Origin: Sphingobacteriales bacterium
Lineage (GTDB): Bacteria > Bacteroidota > Bacteroidia > Sphingobacteriales > Sphingobacteriaceae
Length of the DNA: 48,115 nucleotides
Direction: 5' to 3'
Assembly (NCBI GenBank): GCA_015654985.1
Contig: JAATFW010000316.1
Location: forward strand, 1 to 48,115
Shown: in pieces, positions 25,024-32,302 of the stretch
How positions within the stretch are numbered: position 1 is the stretch's first letter
How the letters are laid out: every line of letters begins with the position of its first letter
Notes under the pieces: generated by a model
Database searches by the model: none
What the model saw: only the letters and a program-made list of their open reading frames with translations
What the model was told of the DNA's origin: nothing
Made by a program: the position numbers and the translations under genes

Positions 25024-26301
25024 TTACGGATACAGTAAATACTTCTTTCTCATTGACTTATATTCAGATAAATCAGGTTCCCAACTGCTGCGTATTTCTT
25101 CCTCTGATTTCCCGTCAATGATTTGTTGTTTGAGTTTGTCGGTCCCTGCAAGCTTGTCAAAGTTACCTATTTGGTTGTTTTGTTTAAAATCAAAGAATTT
25201 TTCTTTTTCCGGGTATGCCTGGTACATCTCTATCAGCCATCGGAGATTGATATGGCCGGTCTTTTTAAAGATGTCCGTATCATACTCCCTGAGATCAATC
25301 CCATAGCATTTCTGATCCATATGGAGAGGTGTTTCGCTCATACCCTTAATGCTCACAGGAGTGAAACTAAAGCTGTATTTTCCAACAAGCATTGGATTGC
25401 CAAGTACCTGAAAAGGAAAATTGGTGCCGCGTCCCTGACTGATAACGGTTCCCTCAAACAGACAGAGGGAGGGATATAAAAGGACAGACTGTTGTGTGTT
25501 TAAATTTGGCGAAGGCTTAACGGGAAGGACATAAGGGGTACTGTGGGTATAATTACGCATTTTAACTATTTTTAATTTGCATACAGCCTTATTTTTAAGC
25601 CAGCCTTCACCGTTAATCATGCGGGCATATTCGGCAATGGTCATTCCATGTACTACCGGCACGGGATGCATGCCGATGAAGGATGTGAACTTTTCTTCAA
25701 GAACGGGGCCGTCAACATAAAAACCATTGGGATTTGGCCTGTCAGTAATCATTAGCTCCAGATGATTTTCTGCGCATGCTTCCATTACATAATGGAGGGT
25801 AGAGATATAGGTGTAAAAGCGTGCCCCGGCATCCTGTATGTCGAAAATCATGAGATCAAGTCCCCGTAAATCTTCAGGAGAGGGTTTGTAATGACTCCCG
25901 TATAAAGATATCACAGGGATTCCGGTTTCAGGATCGGTATTGCTTTTAACCGTGGCACCTGCACTTGCCTGCCCCCTGAAGCCATGCTCGGGACCGAAAA
26001 TCTTCACGATCTTGATCCCCCTCTTACGCAGGCTGTCGACGCTCATGCGCTTCCCTATGAGGGAAGTTTGATTAATTACCATTCCGACCCGCTTTCCTTT
26101 CAGATATGAAATGTACATCTCTGTTTGATCTGCCCCTGTCTGTAATCGTCCTGCAGGAACATTGCCGGCAGGTATTGCATTGTTTCCGGATCCTGATACA
26201 AGGACAGGATGTGCCGCCTTTATATTAGCCCGGCAGTCCGGATACCCGGGAGCATTGATCCCCAGAAGTACAGAAAGAAGTGTTATTAAGTATGATTTCA
26301 T
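25024..26301 (-). CDS. DUF1343 protein (NamZ-like exo-beta-N-acetylmuramidase)
   Basis: Exported 425-residue protein of the DUF1343 family, now known through NamZ as an exo-lytic N-acetylmuramidase acting on peptidoglycan fragments. The signal peptide is MKSYLITLLSVLLGINA. Core motifs are GKRVGMVINQTS, IFGPEHGFRGQASAG, IFDIQDAGARFYTYISTLHYVMEAC, DRPNPNG and the C-terminal FEGTVISQGRGTNFPFQVLGNP. It is probably periplasmic and used for muropeptide recycling or wall turnover. The start is ATG 26301. Confidence 0.9.
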   Translation of the reverse strand: MKSYLITLLSVLLGINAPGYPDCRANIKAAHPVLVSGSGNNAIPAGNVPAGRLQTGADQTEMYISYLKGKRVGMVINQTSLIGKRMSVDSLRKRGIKIVKIFGPEHGFRGQASAGATVKSNTDPETGIPVISLYGSHYKPSPEDLRGLDLMIFDIQDAGARFYTYISTLHYVMEACAENHLELMITDRPNPNGFYVDGPVLEEKFTSFIGMHPVPVVHGMTIAEYARMINGEGWLKNKAVCKLKIVKMRNYTHSTPYVLPVKPSPNLNTQQSVLLYPSLCLFEGTVISQGRGTNFPFQVLGNPMLVGKYSFSFTPVSIKGMSETPLHMDQKCYGIDLREYDTDIFKKTGHINLRWLIEMYQAYPEKEKFFDFKQNNQIGNFDKLAGTDKLKQQIIDGKSEEEIRSSWEPDLSEYKSMRKKYLLYP

Positions 26302-26310
26302 CTCGTTTTG

Positions 26311-26357
26311 ATTTGTGAGTTTCTGCAAATACTCATGATAGCTTCAATTGAAGTAAA
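26311..26357 (-). promoter_or_regulatory. Upstream block of the DUF1343 gene, repeated beyond its 3' end
   Basis: The segment starting TTTGTGAGTTTCTGCAAA on the plus strand, continuing with CTCATGAT, is similar to 24904-24946 (TTTGTGATCTCTGCAAAA, then CTCATGAT). The two blocks, roughly 45 bp at about 75 percent identity by eye, bracket the gene in direct orientation. Each is also upstream of a minus-strand gene (DUF1343 and fmt). Confidence 0.5.
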
Positions 26358-26465
26358 AGATCTTAATTTCCGGCAAAAATTCATTTAACCTATAATAAGA
26401 ACTATAAGGTAAAACAAAGGATAGAAATTTGCATCTTTGCTAATGTACAAAAAAACGTTAAAAGC

Positions 26466-27686
26466 TTGAATCTTTCAGCCTTTATAGCACAAAGAATAAC
26501 CTTTAAGTCAAAGCGGACATTCTCAAAATTGAGTGTACGTATCGCTATTATGGGTATCATGCTGAGCCTTGGTGTGATGATATTGTCGGTAGCGGTGATG
26601 AAAGGGTTTAAATCAGAGATTCGTGAGAAAGTGCGTGGTTTCTCCGGAGATATTATTATCATGAAGTATGATCTTAATGCATCTTATGAAAATTCGCCAT
26701 TTTCTGTTAACCATGATACTTTAAAGAGCATCACCTCATTTCCCGAAATTCAGTACGCCCAGCCCTATGCGTTAAAACCAGGGATCATTAATGCAAATAA
26801 TGAGATAGAGGGGGTTGTGCTGAAAGGTGTGGATAAAACATTCCACTGGGACTACTTCAAAAAGATTATGGTTGGCGGTAAGGTGATCGACTTTACAGAC
26901 AGCCTGAAAGCAGGGAATCAGATTATTATATCTAAGTATATCGCAGATCGTCTGCACCTGAAAACGGGCGACGATTTCCTGATGTATTTTGTACAGGAAC
27001 CTCTCCGGAAAAGGAAGTTCATCATAGCAGGAATTTATGATCTCGGAGTTGAAGAAGTAGATAAAACATATGTGATTGGAGACCTGTCCCTGATCCGCAG
27101 GCTGAATAAGTGGAAAGACAGCCAGGTAGGAGGGTATGAATTGCGGGTGAAGGATTTTAATGCACTTGATCCTGCCGCGGCTAAAGTATATGACAGTCTT
27201 CCTGTAAATCTTAAATCATGGTCGATAAAAGAATACTATCCCACAATTTTTCAATGGCTCTCGCTGCTTGACGTAAATACCCAGGTAATATTAGTGCTTA
27301 TGCTTTGTGTTGCTTTGATAAATATGATTTCAGCCCTCCTGATCATTATTCTCGAACGGACTAATATGATCGGCATTCTTAAAGCACTGGGAAGCACAAA
27401 CTGGGACATTCAGAAAATCTTTTTAACCAACGCAGCTTATCTTATCGGTTTCGGACTACTGCTTGGCGACTTGCTGGGCGTTGGGCTGGGGCTTTTTCAA
27501 ACGTATACCCATTTTTTTCAGCTTGATCAGGCTTCTTATTATATGTCGTTTGTTCCTGTGGAGCTTGATATAGCGGATATACTTCTGTTAAATGCCGGCA
27601 CCCTTGTTATTTGCCTGCTGATACTGATCATCCCTTCAACAATGGTTACGAGGATCTCTCCTGTGAAGGCGATTGCATTTCAATAA
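26466..27686 (+). CDS. LolC/LolE-like ABC transporter permease
   Basis: A 406-residue FtsX-superfamily permease resembling lipoprotein-releasing LolC/E. The N terminus (FIAQRITFKSKRTFSKLSVRIAIMGIMLSLGVMILSVAVMKGFKSEIREKV) is split here only for reading; it contains the first helix and typical MKGF element. A periplasmic domain of about 200 residues precedes three C-terminal helices, with ERTNMIGILKALGSTNWDIQKIF as the cytoplasmic coupling helix. The start codon is TTG. CATCTTTG at 26432-26439 is a likely -10 element. The ATPase partner (LolD) is not adjacent. Confidence 0.85.
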   Translation: MNLSAFIAQRITFKSKRTFSKLSVRIAIMGIMLSLGVMILSVAVMKGFKSEIREKVRGFSGDIIIMKYDLNASYENSPFSVNHDTLKSITSFPEIQYAQPYALKPGIINANNEIEGVVLKGVDKTFHWDYFKKIMVGGKVIDFTDSLKAGNQIIISKYIADRLHLKTGDDFLMYFVQEPLRKRKFIIAGIYDLGVEEVDKTYVIGDLSLIRRLNKWKDSQVGGYELRVKDFNALDPAAAKVYDSLPVNLKSWSIKEYYPTIFQWLSLLDVNTQVILVLMLCVALINMISALLIIILERTNMIGILKALGSTNWDIQKIFLTNAAYLIGFGLLLGDLLGVGLGLFQTYTHFFQLDQASYYMSFVPVELDIADILLLNAGTLVICLLILIIPSTMVTRISPVKAIAFQ

Positions 27687-27727
27687 GTTGAAGGTTGCGG
27701 GTTGAAAGTTGAAAGTTGTGGGTTATA
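27686..27727 (+). repeat. Heptad array overlapping the permease stop codon
   Basis: AGTTGAA, GGTTGCG, GGTTGAA, AGTTGAA, AGTTGTG, GGTTATA: six units in perfect register, the first beginning on the last base of the TAA stop. ACTTACC, ACTTACA, ACTCATT at 27850-27870 may be a degenerate inverted-orientation counterpart before the convergent gene. Confidence 0.93.
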
Positions 27728-27880
27728 CCTGGCACTTCGTGATTATGAACCGCAAAATAACTTGTCTTAAATTCAAATTAGTTTTCGAAATCGCTGAAAA
27801 GGTATAGAACTTAACTCTTAATAACCTGCCGGGAAACTTATAAAGTAATACTTACCACTTACAACTCATTTCCTCCCGTA

Positions 27881-29224
27881 CTATCTGGTACTGAAATTCA
27901 GTTTAAGGTTAAGTCCCGCAGAACCAAAGCGTATGTTTTGAGTTCCCAGTCCACCGAGCGGATATTTAACAAACGGTTCGAAAGAGAGTTTGCTTTGCCT
28001 GCCTACGGGATATCCAAATCCTACAGAAAGGTTCAGCATGCGTGCAAAATCGAAGCTGCTGTTATTCCCTGAGGTTTTTTCGTTTTTATAGGCGTCGGCG
28101 CTGTTATCGTTTGTATTATATTCATAATTATAAGTATAGGCCTCATCTATAAAAAAGTTTGAGCTAATTCCTGCAACTACATAAAGATCCTTTTTCTTTT
28201 CAAGAAGCATGTACTTAATATTAACCGGAACATCCAGACCAAGTAAGGATGCATCATATCCATTAATAGAATAGTTGAGTGATGATGTTTTGGCTTGCAG
28301 ACTCGTTGCTAAAAGGGCTTCACCAGAGGACGGCTTTGCGAGGAACACAGCAGCAGCCTGTTCTGGTATCATTTTTTCATACTTCAGGGTGTTTTGAGCA
28401 ATTGATATACCTGTGGAAAGTTTTAATTTCTTAGTAACGGCAATTTCAGAAGAAAGTCCGGCACCTGTGTTCATTCCTGATTTGCTTCCTTCTGAATAGT
28501 TAAAATAGGTACCTGCAAATACACCGAAAGAAAGTTTGCCGGCTTTTCTCTCTTTTGAACTTTTTGTATCAGTAACGACTGACAGCCTCGCAAGCTTTTC
28601 ACCCTGCAGCCTGATTTGTTCTTCTCGTGTATCTACCGGTGATTTTTCTTCTACTGGTTGCTGTGCAGATACAGGATCCTTTGTTGTGGGGCTATTCTGC
28701 CGGGCATATACAGGTTCCTTTAATGTTGAATCTTTCTGCTGAGCAACTGTTAAATGCGTTGCAGAAGGTTTCGCTACAGCCAAAGGCCGCGTTTCAGCGT
28801 TAATAAGAGCTTCGTTTGCGGCAGGTTTAGCGGATTCTTTAAATGAAGAAGCTGTTTCCTTTAATGAAGCCATACGTCTGCCTGCGACAGAATTAACAGG
28901 CAAATGTACAGGTAATTGCTTTTTAGCAGTTTGCTGATCTTCCGAAGCATAATTCTCTGTTGCTTGTTGTTTCTGAACCGTTTTGGACGGTGCTTTACTG
29001 ATAAGTACGACGTCCTGATCCCGTTTCAGGTATGCCCAGGTTCCCAAAAGAAGCAAAACGGCTGCAGCTACACTTAGCCAGTATACCAATGGCCGGCGGT
29101 TGTCTTTAGAGCCGGGAAGATTTTTACGTAACTTTTTCCATCCTATACCGGAAGAATCATCCTCGTATAGATCGAAGACGTACTTTATTCGTTCCGAAAG
29201 TCTTTTATCAAACTGGTCGTACAT
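27881..29224 (-). CDS. Membrane-anchored protein with C-terminal beta-barrel domain, partner of the ECF sigma factor
   Basis: A 447-residue protein in three parts. Residues 1-45 are soluble and charged (FDKRLSERIKYVFDLYEDD), reminiscent of sigma-binding N termini of anti-sigma proteins. One helix follows (LVYWLSVAAAVLLLLGTWAYL, about 46-66). Then comes a long linker rich in Lys, Gln, Ala, Ser and Thr (about 75-225). Residues 230-447 look like an outer-membrane barrel with amphipathic strands (FGVFAGTYFNYSEG... ending NIRFGSAGLNLKLNFSTR). The gene overlaps the sigma gene by 17 bases. The anti-sigma role is inferred from topology and context only. Confidence 0.7.
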   Translation of the reverse strand: MYDQFDKRLSERIKYVFDLYEDDSSGIGWKKLRKNLPGSKDNRRPLVYWLSVAAAVLLLLGTWAYLKRDQDVVLISKAPSKTVQKQQATENYASEDQQTAKKQLPVHLPVNSVAGRRMASLKETASSFKESAKPAANEALINAETRPLAVAKPSATHLTVAQQKDSTLKEPVYARQNSPTTKDPVSAQQPVEEKSPVDTREEQIRLQGEKLARLSVVTDTKSSKERKAGKLSFGVFAGTYFNYSEGSKSGMNTGAGLSSEIAVTKKLKLSTGISIAQNTLKYEKMIPEQAAAVFLAKPSSGEALLATSLQAKTSSLNYSINGYDASLLGLDVPVNIKYMLLEKKKDLYVVAGISSNFFIDEAYTYNYEYNTNDNSADAYKNEKTSGNNSSFDFARMLNLSVGFGYPVGRQSKLSFEPFVKYPLGGLGTQNIRFGSAGLNLKLNFSTR

Positions 29225-29771
29225 AGTTGTCCTCCTGTTGATTCCAATATTTTCTAAGTTTCTCTTTTGCCCTGCTAAGATAAACTCTTGAGGAGCTTAC
29301 AGGGATGCTTAACATATCTCCAATTTCATCGTGACTGTATCCGTCTATTTCATAAAGGTTAAACACTGTTCTTTGAATATCAGGAAGATCATTAAGCATG
29401 TTAAGAATATCCTTCACTGTCAGGTTCTCAACCGCTTCCGCTGCCCGTCCAATATATCCCGCTTCATCAATGTCCACCTGATTCATATGCTTTAAATTTT
29501 TTCTTCTGTGATCTATTGCTGTATTTACTACTATTCTACGGAGCCAGGCCTTAAAAGGCTGCGTTTCATTGAAAAGCTGAATAGCTTTAAAAACTTTAAT
29601 GAATGAATCATTTACAACTTCCAGAACATCGTCCCTGTCGGTAAGATAACGCAATCCAACGCCCATGGCGTAGCCATAGAAATGCTTATAAAGCTTTTCC
29701 TGGAACTTTAATTCGCCTGATTTGCACTTTTGAATCAGTTCTTGTTCAGAAATTCCGGGTGTTTTCTGCAT
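29208..29771 (-). CDS. ECF RNA polymerase sigma factor
   Basis: A 187-residue extracytoplasmic-function sigma factor. Region 2 is visible as DDVLEVVNDSFIKVFKAI and FKAWLRRIVVNTAIDHRRK, and region 4 as LPDIQRTVFNLYEIDGYSHDEIGDMLSIPVSSSRVYLSRAKEKLRKY. Regions 1.1 and 3 are absent, as expected. The 17-base overlap with the downstream membrane protein makes that protein its probable regulator. A perfect ACCTGTACAGGT palindrome lies 20 nt upstream. No SusC/D or FecR gene follows, unlike the common Bacteroidota ECF arrangement. Confidence 0.92.
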   Translation of the reverse strand: MQKTPGISEQELIQKCKSGELKFQEKLYKHFYGYAMGVGLRYLTDRDDVLEVVNDSFIKVFKAIQLFNETQPFKAWLRRIVVNTAIDHRRKNLKHMNQVDIDEAGYIGRAAEAVENLTVKDILNMLNDLPDIQRTVFNLYEIDGYSHDEIGDMLSIPVSSSRVYLSRAKEKLRKYWNQQEDNYVRPV

Positions 29772-29790
29772 TAATTACCGGGTCTGTTTA

Positions 29791-29802
29791 ACCTGTACAG
29801 GT
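29791..29802. promoter_or_regulatory. 12-bp palindrome upstream of the sigma gene
   Basis: ACCTGTACAGGT is a perfect palindrome 20 nt before the sigma-factor ATG and might be an operator. The rest of the 199-bp gap to mazG shows only AT-rich sequence with a small AATAAATACG-type repeat. Confidence 0.35.
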
Positions 29803-29970
29803 ATTTGTTTTGCCTTCTTACCTGGTTAAAAATAAGCTATCTCCCTGAATTTTACTTATGTAAAAGATAAATTTATAACCATCCAACACTATAAATACGT
29901 AATAAATACGCGAATATTGGGATAAACGCTACATGGAGATAATTCTTTTAATATTCTCCTGTTTTCTGTT

Positions 29971-30783
29971 TTAGCCTTCTGCTTTTTTTGCTTCATTCCA
30001 GAAGACATCCATTTCAGAGAGGGTCATATCTTTAAGGTTTTTTTTAAGTTCAGATGCTTTCATTTCGAGGTACTGAAATCTCTTTATAAATTTTTTGTTG
30101 GTTTTCTCGAGGGCGTTTTCCGGGTTGATATTTATGAAGCGCGCATAATTTATCAGAGAGAAAAGCAGGTCGCCAAACTCACCTTCGGCTTTTTCTGTAT
30201 CAAGCGGAACATTTTCTTCCGTATTAAATTCATCCCTGAATTCCTTCATTTCCTCTTCAACTTTTTCCCATACCTGGGCCCGGTTTTCCCAGTCGAAGCC
30301 AACCCCCCGTACTTTCTCCTGAATGCGCGATGCTTTTACCAGAGAAGGAAGTGATACAGGAACCCCTGAAAGAACTGATTTATTACCTTCCTTTAGTTTA
30401 ATCTGCTCCCAGTTACGTTTTACAGCGGCTTCGTCTTCAGCAATTACTTCTCCATAGATATGAGGATGACGGATAATGAGCTTATCACAAAGACTGTTAA
30501 GAACGTCTGTGATGTCAAAGTCGCCGGTTTCTGAAGCAATACGGGCATAGAATGCGAGATGCAGCATCACATCTCCGATCTCTTTCTTTATTTCCTGTTT
30601 ATCACCTTCAAGAATGGCGTCGGATAGTTCATAAGTTTCTTCAATGGTGAGATGGCGAAGGCTCTCCATGGTTTGCTTTTTATCCCATGGACACTGTTCC
30701 CTTAATGTATTTAGAACAGTAAGCATCCGTTCGAAGGCCAAAGCTGGTGTATCTGCAGTAGATGGAGGTATATTGCCGGGCAT
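29971..30783 (-). CDS. mazG: Nucleoside triphosphate pyrophosphohydrolase
   Basis: House-cleaning enzyme that hydrolyses (d)NTPs to NMPs. The 270-residue two-domain layout matches MazG: the first repeat has LREQCPWDKKQTMESLRHLTIEETYELSDAI and KKEIGDVMLHLAFYA, the second VGFDWENRAQVWEKVEEEMKEF and GEFGDLLFSLINYAR (EExxE / ExxD metal sites). TAAGTTTG (30816-30809, minus) ends 25 nt before the ATG and is its likely -10 element. Confidence 0.94.
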   Translation of the reverse strand: MPGNIPPSTADTPALAFERMLTVLNTLREQCPWDKKQTMESLRHLTIEETYELSDAILEGDKQEIKKEIGDVMLHLAFYARIASETGDFDITDVLNSLCDKLIIRHPHIYGEVIAEDEAAVKRNWEQIKLKEGNKSVLSGVPVSLPSLVKASRIQEKVRGVGFDWENRAQVWEKVEEEMKEFRDEFNTEENVPLDTEKAEGEFGDLLFSLINYARFININPENALEKTNKKFIKRFQYLEMKASELKKNLKDMTLSEMDVFWNEAKKAEG

Positions 30784-30911
30784 AATAGTTTTCAGTTTGT
30801 AACGCCTGCAAACTTAGGGAAATTCATTTATATGCGTAAAAAAGGATCAGCATATAAATGAATTTATAATTTATTAGCTGCCAGCTATTGATTCCTGTGC
30901 CTGTATAATAA

Positions 30912-32099
30912 TTACACTCCTGCTTTTTTCTTAATATCAGAAGGAACAGCTTTCCTGTTTACCATGAAAGAAGTGGTTTTGTATTTAACAAAATTTTTGG
31001 TGACATATAAATATCCCTTATAGTCATTTGTCGTACCCCAGGAATTCTTTACGATATAATACTCTCTTCCATTCTGATCTTTGGCAAGCCCGATAATGTG
31101 CATTCCATGATCGTCGGTGGTATTGTAGTTGTCGAATGCTTTCTGACGTTCTTCGGGAGTAATATCCATTTCGGACTTTGGCCCGTTAAACATTTCTTCC
31201 TTTTGCTTATCGGTCATATCATCGAAGTTTACTTCAGGAACGTAAGCCACTCCATTTTTCCAGCTAAAGCCTTTTTCGCTCACATCGCCTCCCCAGGCCA
31301 CGGTATATCCATTTTTTAAGGCGTTATCAATGATGCCGGTAAGTTCGTCTGTCTTTACGTTATATACCTGTTCAAACGACCAGTTGTCGGGCACTAAAAG
31401 AGTGAACTTTTGATAGTAAGGATGGTCTGTGAGGGATGAAAATTCAACATAGTCATTCGGATTAATGCCAACAACCTCTTTGGCAAAACTTTGAGGTGTA
31501 TAGAATTTACCTTCATAGCTAAACGTTTCAGGAACCTTTCCAAGATATGCATCTATAGCAGCCGTGTAGGCGGCCAGCCAGTTTGGTGTTAATTCTCTAT
31601 TTGGGTTTTTAATTACAGCCTGCAGCATTGCCTCTGTAACAGCCGACATTTCCGCAAACTTGTTTTTATTAGTTCCATAATTTAATCCTGAATAAACACT
31701 TCGGGGAAGTGCCCCGTATTTGCTGTACATATTGATGACATCATGAAACGCGCCCCCATCACCCAGGGAAACTGCTCCGTGCATCCGCACAAAGTTTTTT
31801 GCTTTCTCAATATATGCACATCTGGCAGAAAATATCTGGGAAAGCTCCACCGGCTTTTTACCCTGCCTGATCATTTCTGACTCAAGAAATGAATTCGTAG
31901 AATAGCTCCAGCAGGTACCGGACGATCCCTGGTTTTTAATCGAAGTAGTTTCAAGATTGATGATGTCGGTAAACTTAAAGCCTTCTTTACTGGCTATGCT
32001 TTGATTGGATTTCAGCGAGTTTACAAGATTGTCCTGTGAAAAAGAACTGCTGGCTGTCAGAAGAATGGCAACTGATAATGCAAATAGTTTAAACTTCAT
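30912..32099 (-). CDS. Exported C1-family cysteine peptidase (PepC/bleomycin hydrolase-like)
   Basis: A 395-residue papain-fold peptidase with signal peptide MKFKLFALSVAILLTASSSFSQ. The oxyanion Gln and catalytic Cys are in NQGSSGTCWSYS (Cys63), the catalytic His in DDHGMHIIG and the Asn in VKNSWG. The insertion between the two halves resembles aminopeptidase C / bleomycin hydrolase, but the export signal places it in the periplasm or outside, unlike cytoplasmic PepC. The 203-bp gap upstream (32100-32302) shows no clear promoter. Confidence 0.88.
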   Translation of the reverse strand: MKFKLFALSVAILLTASSSFSQDNLVNSLKSNQSIASKEGFKFTDIINLETTSIKNQGSSGTCWSYSTNSFLESEMIRQGKKPVELSQIFSARCAYIEKAKNFVRMHGAVSLGDGGAFHDVINMYSKYGALPRSVYSGLNYGTNKNKFAEMSAVTEAMLQAVIKNPNRELTPNWLAAYTAAIDAYLGKVPETFSYEGKFYTPQSFAKEVVGINPNDYVEFSSLTDHPYYQKFTLLVPDNWSFEQVYNVKTDELTGIIDNALKNGYTVAWGGDVSEKGFSWKNGVAYVPEVNFDDMTDKQKEEMFNGPKSEMDITPEERQKAFDNYNTTDDHGMHIIGLAKDQNGREYYIVKNSWGTTNDYKGYLYVTKNFVKYKTTSFMVNRKAVPSDIKKKAGV

Positions 32100-32302
32100 T
32101 GTTTGTGTAAGAAAATTGTATTAAAAAACGCAAAAAGCGCCTCAGAAAATGGTGTTTGTGGTCCTGAAGTGCTAATGCTTGCTTTTGTGTGTGTTAAAAA
32201 TGGTAAAATTAAGACATAAAGTGTGAAATTCAGGAAAAACTATAATAATTTTACAATTGAGTTTTATCAATCGATATAAAATAAGCTAAACCGACCTGTT
32301 TC

